This document shows, one piece after another, positions 7,928 through 16,215 of a stretch of DNA of 64,000 bases. How positions within the stretch are numbered: position 1 is the stretch's first letter; the number at the start of each line of letters is the position of its first letter. This DNA is from Candidatus Thorarchaeota archaeon (GTDB lineage: Archaea; Asgardarchaeota; Thorarchaeia; Thorarchaeales; Thorarchaeaceae), in contig SDOA01000001.1 of assembly GCA_004524595.1 (NCBI GenBank), positions 18,616 to 82,615 on the forward strand, written 5' to 3'. A program made the translations under genes and the position numbers. The notes beneath the pieces were generated by a model. That model was given only the letters and a program-made list of their open reading frames with translations, had not been told where the DNA came from and did not search any database.

Positions 7928-9153
7928 TTCGTTCCTCTTTTGATGATTTCTTTTCGAAGTCGTTTCAAATATTTATTCTGCATACATGAATTTGATTCAA
8001 GAGCGCAATTAATGACATATTTAGTTTCAGGACATCTCTTGCTAACATTTAGTATTGCATTGTTTGCAATCTCTGTAATCTCCTTATTTTTGGTTTTACA
8101 GAGAATATCTACAAGTGCTGATGCTGCGGATTCATGATAAAAATTTCCAAGAGCTGTGATAGCTGTTGTAGCTATACGAGGATTGTCTGATTGAGCAAAT
8201 TGTTCCATAAGAGAAACTGATTCTATAGATCGAATTCTTACATGTGCATATATTCCAGCCAGAAAGTCGCGATATCTTTGACTTGTCTGCTCGCGTTCGT
8301 AGTGGTCAAGTGATTCCTTTACTATGGCTTCAATAATTGGATAAGAAAGACTGCTTGATAGCATGCATAAATCATCCACGTTATGATCAATCATGGAAAT
8401 CAGTAACTTTTGATATGTTTTGTTAGAGGGGGTTGATAACGGTTCATTAATGGTTGATTTGTCTTCTATCACGTTGATAGATGCTTGTATTACAGATAAT
8501 ACTAATTCAAATTGTTCAGAGTTTATGTACCTACCTTTGATGCCAATTGATGACAATCCTTGACGACCAGTTTCACAATACCAGAGAGGAAGAACATCGT
8601 ATTCCTCATCAATATATAATAGTGAAATAGTCTGATTCTTTATCTGTTGATTCTGTTCAATAGTATCAATAAGAGTTGTTGATAATGAATTATCAAACAT
8701 GTTAACATCAAAGAATAGTGAATCTCCAGATTGAACCTGTCTTATGGCCAAAGATTCAAGAAGATCATGTGCAATATTTGAAGCATCAATGAGTGAATCT
8801 GTAGTTCTAAGATGGTTTAGTAGATCTTCATTTGAAATTGGAACTGGTTCAAGACCTGAGCATGTCAATAATGAAAACAAACTTTCTCTGAATTTCAATT
8901 CCTCAGGTTTTGATTTAGAAGGTCCTGATCCAATAGGAAGTTTGTACTGATAATTTTGTGCTTTAGACAGATGGTCGATTACTTCTTTCCATCCTTTGTC
9001 TTGCTCAATTTCTGATATTATATCAAGTAGGTCTCTCTGTCTTCTTTCTCCTATTGCATCTGTAATCAGTTGAATCCGTTGTTTCTCTTCGGATTGTTGC
9101 ACATATTGTCTTACAGATTCTAATATCTCTTTGCGGCTATCTTCTTTTTTCAC
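7915..9153 (-). CDS. HEAT-repeat-like protein, unknown function
   Basis: Not recognised as a named family. It is 412 residues, soluble and helical. The C-terminal half (about 290-400) shows HEAT-type alpha-hairpins, e.g. SDNPRIATTAITALGNFYHE followed by ASALVDILCKTKNKEITEIANNA. The N-terminal half contains a coiled segment and an acidic region. It starts with GTG at 9153 behind a strong AGGAGGT 7 bases upstream. An 18-bp palindrome lies just upstream. It sits inside the repeat array between acdA and another orphan gene, so a link to the array is possible but unproven. Confidence 0.6.
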   Translation of the reverse strand: MKKEDSRKEILESVRQYVQQSEEKQRIQLITDAIGERRQRDLLDIISEIEQDKGWKEVIDHLSKAQNYQYKLPIGSGPSKSKPEELKFRESLFSLLTCSGLEPVPISNEDLLNHLRTTDSLIDASNIAHDLLESLAIRQVQSGDSLFFDVNMFDNSLSTTLIDTIEQNQQIKNQTISLLYIDEEYDVLPLWYCETGRQGLSSIGIKGRYINSEQFELVLSVIQASINVIEDKSTINEPLSTPSNKTYQKLLISMIDHNVDDLCMLSSSLSYPIIEAIVKESLDHYEREQTSQRYRDFLAGIYAHVRIRSIESVSLMEQFAQSDNPRIATTAITALGNFYHESAASALVDILCKTKNKEITEIANNAILNVSKRCPETKYVINCALESNSCMQNKYLKRLRKEIIKRGTNYYK

Positions 9154-9184
9154 AAAGAACCTCCTAAGGAATTTCCAGTCCAGG

Positions 9185-9202
9185 TACCTGTCCAGACAGG
9201 TA
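9185..9202. promoter_or_regulatory. 18-bp palindrome, candidate operator
   Basis: TACCTGTC-CA-GACAGGTA has perfect 8-bp arms and a 2-bp spacer. It ends about 30-50 bases upstream of the GTG start of the HEAT-like gene (reading leftward), a good place for a repressor site. No second copy noticed in the window. Confidence 0.5.
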
Positions 9203-9254
9203 TGAAATAGATACTAAAATCAAGCTCGATTAAATATATGTTGTAGAAATAATT

Positions 9255-9279
9255 GTATTTATTGTATTACAAGTAATAG
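9255..9279. repeat. GTAWTAC/9-bp repeat site 5
   Basis: Three units in 9-bp register: GTATTTA at 9255, GTATTAC at 9264 and GTAATAG at 9273. The last two make the near-palindrome GTATTACAAGTAATA. Located in the largest intergenic space within the array. Confidence 0.75.
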
Positions 9280-9338
9280 ATATTCTGGGCGATAACATTC
9301 AGAATCTGAAAAAAGACTGTTCTAAGATTAGAACTATT

Positions 9339-9357
9339 TAGTATTGCGAATACTAAT
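9339..9357. promoter_or_regulatory. 19-bp perfect inverted repeat
   Basis: TTAGTATT-GCG-AATACTAA has 8-bp perfect arms around GCG. It is distinct from the GTAWTAC elements. It could be an operator or a short RNA hairpin; the arm is too short and the site too far from flanking gene ends to call it a terminator. Confidence 0.4.
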
Positions 9358-9616
9358 AATGTGAGTGTGTTATACTAATGGAAGATAAGCTGATATCATC
9401 AAATCACTATCACACTGATATTTCAGGCACTTTCATTGTCATCTCTATCTCCTCAAAAACCTCCAGGATGACCTAATCGTACCTTGAAATATTAGTCTAC
9501 TAAGTGATATTTTGTATCGGCACAACTACGTTATGTAACACACTCGTGCCATTTCTTTTTCTATTAAAATGAAAAATCTAGATCATCCTGAGTCAAAGTA
9601 GAGGTGGTATGTTGAA

Positions 9617-10180
9617 TCATTCATTATTCATCAGATTTTCTGATTTTCTTTTTGATAATTCAGACTTTAATGCAAGCGAAGATGCAAGTTCTTCAAGAGC
9701 TGCGAGAATCATGCGTTCAGTCACATTAATAGTTTCTAATTCTTCTGAGGTGAGTTCTTTCTTTCCAGACAGAATATCACGAATCTGTCTATAATCGCTA
9801 ATGCGTGCGGCTACTTCTTCAAATGGACGAAAGATATTTGATTCGAAGAGCCCTAGATAGGCAAGAAGTAACATTGTATAGAGAACTTTTGAAACATTTC
9901 TGCGTGCTTGATTTAGGGTCCTGTTAAATGATCCTCTTGAAACACCTTTAGCCCTTTGTCCTTTTTTTGACCGAAAGGATGCTTTATCATCGTAAGTGAT
10001 ATGAGCGCCATATAGATCTTCGACTACGAGATCAATTAATAGGGTTTCTAATTGAGCTTGACTTAATGTTGATTGCTCCTGTAGACGTTTAAGAATTGGC
10101 TCTTGAAGAACATGTTTTGCACCTGATGTAATATCTTTCAAAGTTTTCATTTTAGTTTGGATATTTTCATTATCATTCAT
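9617..10180 (-). CDS. Conserved-looking helical protein with HTH-like segment, unknown
   Basis: Unrecognised 187-residue protein, all-helical and charged. Residues about 65-100 contain a basic stretch (SFRSKKGQRAKGVSRGSFNR) followed by TLNQARRNVSKVLYTMLLLAYLG, which could be a helix-turn-helix with its recognition helix and a hydrophobic core helix. The rest is acidic helix ending in a KSELSKRKSENLMNNE tail. It has no membrane segment and no catalytic motif I can name. It is flanked on both sides by GTAWTAC array sites (5 and 6), so a DNA-binding role beside the origin is worth testing. Confidence 0.6.
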   Translation of the reverse strand: MNDNENIQTKMKTLKDITSGAKHVLQEPILKRLQEQSTLSQAQLETLLIDLVVEDLYGAHITYDDKASFRSKKGQRAKGVSRGSFNRTLNQARRNVSKVLYTMLLLAYLGLFESNIFRPFEEVAARISDYRQIRDILSGKKELTSEELETINVTERMILAALEELASSLALKSELSKRKSENLMNNE

Positions 10181-10343
10181 ATTATAACACCAATCATGAT
10201 TCAGAGTGAATTAAGGGGTTCCTAGAGCCTTTTCAAACATAGATAGATAAGTTATCTCAAGTTTGTTCTATCATGTTGTACGGATACAATATTGTATACA
10301 AAATAGATTGCTCTTAAATGTCATCATGTACCAAAAAAAAGTT

Positions 10344-10359
10344 GTAATACAAGTAATAA
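10344..10359. repeat. GTAWTAC/9-bp repeat site 6
   Basis: GTAATAC at 10344 and GTAATAA at 10353, joined by AA, exact 9-bp register. It lies between the 187-residue gene and the end of the 137-residue frame. The rest of 10181-10343 shows no feature. Confidence 0.7.
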
Positions 10360-10366
10360 TCTTATT

Positions 10367-10780
10367 TCATCTATTTGATAATGTCCATTCATTATCTGGG
10401 GTTATTGTGACAAAACCAAGTATGAGATTTCCTCTTACTTCATCAAATTTGTATATACCAAAAATATGTCTACCAGAGTTATCAATCCATTCTATTTTTC
10501 CTCTCAAGAGGTAATGTTGAAACATGATTCTACAATGTTTGCGAATGGAGGCAAATAGGTTACGATGTCTTCTTCGTTGTGATGGTCGAATACCCCATCT
10601 TGAAAAAATAAAGCGATTAGTCAAGTTATTACTTGATACAAGTATAGACTTTCTTCCTTTCTTTTCAACATTGGCGGATTCCAATAATGTGCTCTTTAAG
10701 CAATCTGGAATTGAAGCTAGTACTGATGGAGTAGCTTCCGGATCTCGGAGTTGTGTCTTAATAGGTGTGGTATTTGTCAA
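10367..10780 (-). CDS. Hypothetical protein, 137 residues
   Basis: Unrecognised. The composition looks protein-like: a basic middle (RPSQRRRHRNLFASIRKHCR) and a C-terminal beta-rich part (GKIEWIDNSGRHIFGIYKFDE, then LILGFVTITPDNEW). No Shine-Dalgarno was evident at the start. It fills an otherwise 700-base gap between sites 6 and 7 of the array. It could be a chance frame, hence moderate confidence. Confidence 0.45.
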   Translation of the reverse strand: MTNTTPIKTQLRDPEATPSVLASIPDCLKSTLLESANVEKKGRKSILVSSNNLTNRFIFSRWGIRPSQRRRHRNLFASIRKHCRIMFQHYLLRGKIEWIDNSGRHIFGIYKFDEVRGNLILGFVTITPDNEWTLSNR

Positions 10781-10841
10781 GCCTGGTCAAAGATTAATCA
10801 GTATCTAGCCTTAAGAGGACATATCATTCCTGTAATTCGAT

Positions 10842-10857
10842 GTAATACAAGTAATAC
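10842..10857. repeat. GTAWTAC/9-bp repeat site 7
   Basis: GTAATAC at 10842 and GTAATAC at 10851, a perfect direct repeat joined by AA. A degenerate GTAATTC precedes at 10832. It lies upstream of hypF, and also upstream of the divergent 137-residue frame. Confidence 0.75.
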
Positions 10858-10936
10858 AAGCTCGATTTAAATTAAAATGCCACTTCACTGGATTAATATT
10901 TACGTGAATTTTCTTCATGAGAATGGAGCTAAGATT

Positions 10937-13294
10937 TTGAAAAGAAAGGCAACTATTAACGTGACTGGGATAGTTCAAGGAGTTGGATTCAGACCTTTTG
11001 TATATCGAACAGCAAGGTCCTTGTCCCTTTTTGGATATGTACTCAATTTAGGAGATGCAGGAGTCAAGATTGTAGTAGAGGGAGAAGAAGAAGATATTCT
11101 AAAACTAGTGAACAAGATCAAACACGATTCTCCATCAATATCACGAATAGATACTCTTGATATTGTCTGGCAAAAAACGAAAAATGCATTCAGAAGCTTT
11201 GAGATTAGCAAATCCTCAATGAATAGAAATGATGAAGCAATTCCAGTTATTCCTCCAGATATTGCCATCTGTGGAAACTGTATTAATGACCTTACTAGCT
11301 CCTTGTCACGGTGGTATCTCTATCCGTTTACGTCATGTGCAGCATGTGGACCAAGATTCTCAACAATAACAGACTTACCCTACGACAGACCAAATACTAC
11401 AATGGTAGATTTTCCGCTTTGTAATACTTGTAATATAGGTTATACAAATCCTCTTGATCGTCGTTATCATGCACAAACTACAGCATGTCAAGACTGTGGA
11501 CCTATGTATCGTCTTTTAGACAAACAAGGTCACTCAATTAATAGTCATGAACCGATTAGGGAAGTTGCTAGATTAATTAGTGAAGATGAAATCATTGCTA
11601 TACAAGGAATTTCGGGAACTCATATTGCTACAAAGACAAGTGATCCAAAACCAATCGAGGTTCTTCGAAAAAGAAAAAGAAGGTCACAAAGGCCCTTTGC
11701 AATTATGGTAAGAGATTTTGATACGCTTCAAAAAATTGTTCATACTAATACAATAATTGAAAAATTGGTCACATCATGGAGAAGACCAATAGTTCTTGTT
11801 CCCAAGAGAGATGATGAATCAGATGTATTACAAATAATACCAAAAGAATCGTGTGATTTGATTGCACCTGAGCTTGATACCATTGGGGTAATGTTGCCTT
11901 ATGCCGCAATTCACCATCTTCTTTTCGATTACACAGATGAACCCGCTCTTGTTTTAACAAGTGCAAACCCAACGGGTATGCCTATGTATATTGAAACAAG
12001 AACAATCATTAGCGAGCTAACAGATATTGTCGATTACTTCTTGGTTCACAATAGGAGAATTCACCAACGTGCCGACGACTCAGTAGTAAAATTAATTGAT
12101 GAAGAAAATCCAATCTTCATCAGACGTGCAAGGGGATATGTACCTGAACCAATTCCGTTCAATGGTCCTTGGAAATCAAGCAAGCTCTTAGGAGTTGGCC
12201 CTGAAGAAAAAGCAACAGGATCGATATTGAAAACAGGTCAAATCTATATGACCCAATATATAGGGGATACAAATCATGTTGAAAACATCGAATTCTTGTC
12301 GGATGCTATCAATCACATGCAACACCTTCTAGGTGTTTCAAAATTAGATGCAATCGCATGTGATTTGCATCCTGAATTTCTTAGTACTGAACTTGCTGAG
12401 AAACTTGCTTTAGAACAGAACATTCCACTCTTTCGTGTGCAACATCATCATGCACATCTGGCTGCAATTATGGTTGATGGATTACTCCCATATGATAATC
12501 GTATTGTTTGTATTACAGCTGATGGGTATGGATACGGGGAAGATGGTTCTGCTTGGGGAGGAGATATTCTTGTGGGAGATTTGAAAAGATTTGAACGGAG
12601 AGGTGGTCTAAAGGCTCAAGAGTATACTGGAGGAGACCTTTCTGCAATATATGCAGCACGGTCATTCATAGGGATAGTCAGTGATGAATTGGAGCGTGTT
12701 AAGACGATTAACATATTGAAGTCAGCAAACATCTCACAAGAAACCCCATTATCAGAAGAGTTGTTAGAAGTTCTAATTAAAGCGACAAGAAAGAAAATCA
12801 ATACAATCAAAAGTACGAGTGTTGGAAGGTTTCTTGATGCTGTTGCAGTTGCATTAGGCGTTTGCTCTGAAAACTCTTATGATGCAGAATGTCCAATGAA
12901 ACTAGAATCAATAGCGAGACCTACTGATATCGAACTTGAATCATATTTCATTAAGTCAGACTATGGTACAGTATTGGATACAACACAGTTTCTTGTACAA
13001 ATAGTAGACCTAATGTATAAAGGAGTCAAAAGATCCGATCTTGCATTTGCTGCACAATGGTATCTTGGTCAAGGGCTTGCTGAAATAGCATGCGATGTTG
13101 CTGACTCTGAAGGAATCTTACATGTTGGATTTTCAGGAGGAGTGGCACTCAATCGTATAATTACTAAAGCAATTGATAAAAAAGTTCGTGAGAATGCACT
13201 TGTACCAATATTTCATTCATTAATTCCTCCTGGAGATGGTGGCGTATCTGTAGGCCAAGTTGCTTCTACTGCAGCAAGGCTTACTGATTATTAA
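10937..13294 (+). CDS. hypF: Carbamoyltransferase HypF ([NiFe] hydrogenase maturation)
   Basis: Makes the thiocyanate-type ligand on HypE that becomes the CN of the [NiFe] active site. Domains in order: acylphosphatase (VQGVGFRPF, about residues 11-90), two zinc fingers (CGNC...SCAACGPRFS and CNTCNIGYTNP...ACQDCGP), YrdC/Sua5-like carbamoyl-adenylate domain (about 185-370), and a Kae1-like C-terminal domain with HHHAH. From TTG at 10937, which has GGAG 8 bases upstream and gives the family-typical N-terminus MKRKATINVTGIVQGVGF, it is 785 residues. A frame from ATG 10877 adds 20 atypical residues. No hydrogenase structural gene is in the window, so one should exist elsewhere. Confidence 0.95.
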   Translation: MKRKATINVTGIVQGVGFRPFVYRTARSLSLFGYVLNLGDAGVKIVVEGEEEDILKLVNKIKHDSPSISRIDTLDIVWQKTKNAFRSFEISKSSMNRNDEAIPVIPPDIAICGNCINDLTSSLSRWYLYPFTSCAACGPRFSTITDLPYDRPNTTMVDFPLCNTCNIGYTNPLDRRYHAQTTACQDCGPMYRLLDKQGHSINSHEPIREVARLISEDEIIAIQGISGTHIATKTSDPKPIEVLRKRKRRSQRPFAIMVRDFDTLQKIVHTNTIIEKLVTSWRRPIVLVPKRDDESDVLQIIPKESCDLIAPELDTIGVMLPYAAIHHLLFDYTDEPALVLTSANPTGMPMYIETRTIISELTDIVDYFLVHNRRIHQRADDSVVKLIDEENPIFIRRARGYVPEPIPFNGPWKSSKLLGVGPEEKATGSILKTGQIYMTQYIGDTNHVENIEFLSDAINHMQHLLGVSKLDAIACDLHPEFLSTELAEKLALEQNIPLFRVQHHHAHLAAIMVDGLLPYDNRIVCITADGYGYGEDGSAWGGDILVGDLKRFERRGGLKAQEYTGGDLSAIYAARSFIGIVSDELERVKTINILKSANISQETPLSEELLEVLIKATRKKINTIKSTSVGRFLDAVAVALGVCSENSYDAECPMKLESIARPTDIELESYFIKSDYGTVLDTTQFLVQIVDLMYKGVKRSDLAFAAQWYLGQGLAEIACDVADSEGILHVGFSGGVALNRIITKAIDKKVRENALVPIFHSLIPPGDGGVSVGQVASTAARLTDY

Positions 13295-13296
13295 CT

Positions 13297-13312
13297 GTAT
13301 TAATAGTAATAC
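13297..13312. repeat. GTAWTAC/9-bp repeat site 8
   Basis: GTATTAA at 13297 and GTAATAC at 13306, joined by TA, 9-bp register. It fills the 23-base gap between the converging hypF and iorB genes, so it cannot be a promoter element for either. Confidence 0.7.
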
Positions 13313-13317
13313 ATTAG

Positions 13318-13932
13318 TTATAGCAGTCTTTTTACCTGATTTATACCATTCTCAACAGCTTTCAGATTAATCGTTTCATATTTAGATGGAAATGAATCAC
13401 GAATAGCTTGATACGCAGTTTCGGTACTTATAGGAACAATACCAGTGCCAATGACACCTCCAAACATGACCATATTGAGAGCTTTGGAACTCCCTGCATC
13501 TAATGCTACACTATGAGCATCAAATATAATGATCTTATCGGTGAATTTCTTTATTGATTGAATGATATCAGTGTGGTTAGGATACTCAGCTTTTCCCATA
13601 GATACCGCAACAGGATACTGAACATGCGAAGACATCAAGACATAACCATCTTTCTTCACAAGATGGATTTCTCGTAATGTTTCGACTGGTTCAAAACCTA
13701 CAAGTAAATCAGCTGTTCCTGAATCAATTACAGGTCCCATCGCATTATCACCAATTCTGACTGTACAGACAACATGTCCTCCTCTCTGTGCCATTCCATG
13801 AATTTCACCCACACGGACATTCAGACCTTCCGCTAGTGCTGCTTTAGCCAGTATCTCTGCAAGTGTGAGGACTCCCTGTCCTCCAACTCCAGAGATTGCA
13901 ATATTGATTGTATTACTTGTATTACTTGTCAT
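13318..13932 (-). CDS. iorB: Indolepyruvate:ferredoxin oxidoreductase beta subunit
   Basis: Gamma-type subunit of the 2-oxoacid:ferredoxin oxidoreductase superfamily, working with IorA to oxidatively decarboxylate aryl pyruvates from aromatic amino acids. It is 204 residues with INIAISGVGGQGVLTLAEILA (about 8-28), GEIHGMAQRGGHV and VMFGGVIGTG. The first residues (TSNTSNT) are encoded by the repeat site that overlaps the 5' end. The start abuts the iorA stop, so the two are translationally coupled. Confidence 0.93.
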   Translation of the reverse strand: MTSNTSNTINIAISGVGGQGVLTLAEILAKAALAEGLNVRVGEIHGMAQRGGHVVCTVRIGDNAMGPVIDSGTADLLVGFEPVETLREIHLVKKDGYVLMSSHVQYPVAVSMGKAEYPNHTDIIQSIKKFTDKIIIFDAHSVALDAGSSKALNMVMFGGVIGTGIVPISTETAYQAIRDSFPSKYETINLKAVENGINQVKRLL

Positions 13933-13934
13933 TC
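13910..13934. repeat. GTAWTAC/9-bp repeat site 9
   Basis: GTATTAC at 13910, GTATTAC at 13919 and GTCATTC at 13928, joined by TT, exact 9-bp register. It overlaps the iorA/iorB junction and the first codons of iorB, where it dictates the repeated Thr-Ser-Asn residues. Its presence inside an operon junction suggests it is kept for a reason other than the protein or the promoter. Confidence 0.75.
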
Positions 13935-15825
13935 ACTCAGCCTCCCGTTTAATCGCTCCTTGTGGACAAACCGCCACACAGGTACCACATAGATTACAAA
14001 GAGTTTCATCAATGACTGCTTTCTCTGTTTCAGGATCCATATACATTGCTGGACATGATAGTCTGTTTAGGCATCTCTTGCATGCTGTACACATCTCCGA
14101 ATCAACATAGTACTTTAATTGTTTTTCACCAGTTCTGCGGCGGTCAGCTGCAGTAAGAAGTGCACAGGGTTCTTTGGATATGAGAACTGCAGGACTATGG
14201 TGTTCTCTTGTCCATGCAACCATCTCTCTCACTTCACGAACAAGATTAGCTAATGATTCAAATGGATATACTGTCTTTACATATTTAACTCCAAGACCTT
14301 TACAAACATCTTCGATATCTATAGGCGGAACCTCTTTTCTCATTCCGGTCATGCCAGTACCAGGATGCGGTTGATGACCTGTCATTGCAGTTGTTCTGTT
14401 ATCAAGAACTACAAGACATATTCTATGTTGATTATATACTGCATTAACAATACCTGGTAAACCTGAAGCAAAGAACGTACTATCGCCAATAGTCGCTACA
14501 ACATCTTGATCAGTGACTTCTGCTAGACCACATGCTGTTGTAATGGACGATCCCATATCAAAGAGAATGTCTGCAGTTTCAAGAGGTGGTGCAATGCTTA
14601 GAGTATAGCATCCGATATCTGAAGGATAGATAGCTTTTCCACGTGTGGCTGTTCGTATTGCATAATATGATGCTCGATGTGGACATCCAGCACAGAGTAG
14701 GGGAGGTCTCGGAGGAAGATTTTCTATTGTAGAGAATTTAGTATCAATATCTCCCCAATTAATAGGTGTATTACAATTAGTAATATTAGAGAGAGCTTCA
14801 ATCACAATTCGTGGACTGTATTCACCTATTCGTGAAAAGTAACCCTGTTCTTTGCCTAGAATATCAACTGATACATTATTGAGCTGAGCAAGTCTACGGG
14901 TATGTGTTTCAAGAAATGGTTCAAGTTCTTCTACTACTACTACTGTCTTGTGTTTTTGTAAGAAACCAACAATTTTCTTTTCAGGAATAGGGTGTGTGAT
15001 TCCAAGTTTTAGAATTTCAGCATTGATATTCATCATTTGTAGTGCTTCTCTTACATAATTATACGAAACACCACTTGTGATAATTCCCAGTTCACCAGAA
15101 CCAATAATGAAATTTAGAGTACTGTTCTCAGAAAATTCAAGCGCTTTTTCAATCTGTTTTAGTAACCATGGATGACGCATCCTTGCAACAGCAGGAACGG
15201 GAACAAATCTATACGGCTCTTTCTCAAATTCAATCTTATCAGTTCTTGATGGAATTGGCCCATATTCTATAGGAGCTCTAGTATGATTGACACGAGTTGT
15301 TGTTCGAAAGAGGACGGGAAGCTCGAATCTTTCCGAGAAGCTATATGCCTCTAGTAACATAGATTTCGCTTCAATCGGATCACTCGGCTCCATCAATGGC
15401 ATGTTACCCATCAATGCATAATATCTACTATCATTCTCGTTTTGTGAGCTCCACATGCTAGGATCATCAGCTACAATAATGACCATTCCAGCTCGTACTC
15501 CAACATAAGCAAGAGAGAAGAAAGGATCTGCAGCAACATTGAGGCCTGGTCCTTTACAGACCATCATAGATCGGACTCCTGCAACCGCAGCAGCTCCTGC
15601 AACTTCTAATGCAACTTTTTCATTTGTACTAAATTCAAAATAGAAGTTAGGTATATGTGGAGCCATGAAGGTCAGATTATTTCCAATTTCACTACTGGGA
15701 GTGCCCGGATAGAGTGCTACAAGTCGAACTCCAGCCTCTAGAACACCTCTGGCTATTGCTTCATTAGCTAACAGAAGCATCTTTTTTCCTGGTTTATCTT
15801 CAAGCAGTTCATGAGGTTTTGCCAA
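13933..15825 (-). CDS. iorA: Indolepyruvate:ferredoxin oxidoreductase alpha subunit
   Basis: 630 residues, family length. The N-terminal pyrimidine domain (about 15-190) has LYPGTPSSEIGN. The TPP-binding domain (about 380-540) has CAGCPHRASYY and TIGDSTFFASGLPG. The C-terminal ferredoxin domain has CTACKRCLNRLSCP and CNLCGTCVAVCP, giving two [4Fe-4S] clusters, the first with a slightly irregular spacing. It starts with TTG at 15825 with GGAGG about 8 bases upstream. It is transcribed away from the putative origin region. With acdA nearby, the genes fit aromatic amino-acid fermentation to acid plus ATP. Confidence 0.95.
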   Translation of the reverse strand: MAKPHELLEDKPGKKMLLLANEAIARGVLEAGVRLVALYPGTPSSEIGNNLTFMAPHIPNFYFEFSTNEKVALEVAGAAAVAGVRSMMVCKGPGLNVAADPFFSLAYVGVRAGMVIIVADDPSMWSSQNENDSRYYALMGNMPLMEPSDPIEAKSMLLEAYSFSERFELPVLFRTTTRVNHTRAPIEYGPIPSRTDKIEFEKEPYRFVPVPAVARMRHPWLLKQIEKALEFSENSTLNFIIGSGELGIITSGVSYNYVREALQMMNINAEILKLGITHPIPEKKIVGFLQKHKTVVVVEELEPFLETHTRRLAQLNNVSVDILGKEQGYFSRIGEYSPRIVIEALSNITNCNTPINWGDIDTKFSTIENLPPRPPLLCAGCPHRASYYAIRTATRGKAIYPSDIGCYTLSIAPPLETADILFDMGSSITTACGLAEVTDQDVVATIGDSTFFASGLPGIVNAVYNQHRICLVVLDNRTTAMTGHQPHPGTGMTGMRKEVPPIDIEDVCKGLGVKYVKTVYPFESLANLVREVREMVAWTREHHSPAVLISKEPCALLTAADRRRTGEKQLKYYVDSEMCTACKRCLNRLSCPAMYMDPETEKAVIDETLCNLCGTCVAVCPQGAIKREAE

Positions 15826-15904
15826 TAAATGATCCTCCGTGTTATAGCATTGTTCGAAGAAATATTGATTGATGTATCAGTCTTGTGGTATTGAACTGAA
15901 TTTG

Positions 15905-15946
15905 GAACATGTGTTCTAATTTTCTAATTCATTGGAACACGTGTTC
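15905..15946. promoter_or_regulatory. Two GAACAYRTGTTC palindromes
   Basis: GAACATGTGTTC at 15905-15916 and GAACACGTGTTC at 15935-15946, both preceded by TTG and followed by TAA, 30 bases apart. They lie 80-120 bases upstream of iorA and directly left of the first ORB-like element. They could be an operator for iorAB or origin-associated sites. Confidence 0.6.
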
Positions 15947-15957
15947 TAAACACTATC

Positions 15958-15981
15958 ACACCCCTGCATTTCCAGTAGAAA
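15958..15981 (-). other. ORB-like element 1
   Basis: Read on the minus strand it is TTTCTACTGGAAATGCAGGG followed by GTGT. Compared with the archaeal ORB pattern (TTCCANTGGAAAC plus AAGGGG) it keeps TGGAAA and the G-tract. Opposite in orientation to element 2. Confidence 0.55.
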
Positions 15982-16102
15982 ATATTAGATATTCTTCTAT
16001 AATTTTAGATATGGATAAGTATAAATAGCTGTTTTTGCAGTTTGTATTTATCTCCATTTTTATCATATATTGATCAATCGTTTAAAACCCACCAGTTTTT
16101 AG

Positions 16103-16128
16103 TTTCTGCAGTGGAAATAAAGGGGTGT
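16103..16128 (+). other. ORB-like element 2
   Basis: TTTCTGCAGTGGAAATAAAG followed by GGGTGT. It has the CAGTGGAAA core and AAAGGGG tract of an Orc1/Cdc6 recognition box, with a two-base expansion in the left arm. Confidence 0.6.
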
Positions 16129-16182
16129 TATCCAGATATTTCTTAGCTCTTATCCCTATTCATATCTCAAACATATTAACTA

Positions 16183-16194
16183 GAACACGTGTTC
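16183..16194. promoter_or_regulatory. GAACACGTGTTC palindrome
   Basis: TTAACTAGAACACGTGTTCT core; perfect 12-bp palindrome just past the stop of the 99-residue gene and to the right of ORB-like element 2. Same motif as at 15905, 15935, 16524 and 50258. Confidence 0.6.
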
Positions 16195-16215
16195 TAATTC
16201 TCTTTATTTTTATAT

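Larger units (their letters stand above)
9154..9616. other. 463-bp intergenic region with two palindromes and a repeat site
   Basis: No coding sequence seen. It holds the perfect inverted repeat TACCTGTCCAGACAGGTA (9185-9202) close to the HEAT-like gene start, array site 5 (9255-9279), and a second perfect inverted repeat TTAGTATTGCGAATACTAA (9339-9357). The remainder to 9616 is unstructured to my eye. Confidence 0.6.
15826..16215. other. Candidate replication origin (inverted ORB-like elements around AT-rich core)
   Basis: This 390-base gene-free region holds two ORB-like elements in opposite orientation (15958-15981 and 16103-16128), each with a TGGAAA core and a GGGGTGT G-tract pointing outward. 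About 120 bases of very AT-rich DNA lie between them (15982-16100), a good duplex-unwinding element. Three copies of the GAACAYRTGTTC palindrome (15905, 15935, 16183) flank the pair. Inverted ORBs around an AT-rich stretch are the established archaeal origin layout. It is not next to orc1/cdc6, which lies at 39.5 kb. Confidence 0.65.

Noticed and set aside
10877..10936. Upstream ATG start of hypF adding 20 residues
   Set aside because: No Shine-Dalgarno and non-homologous residues; TTG at 10937 has GGAG 8 bases upstream and gives the conserved N-terminus.
14768..14786. GTATTAC ... GTAATAT in iorA as an array site
   Set aside because: Spacing is 12 bp, not 9, and it lies in coding sequence, so it does not fit the array rule.
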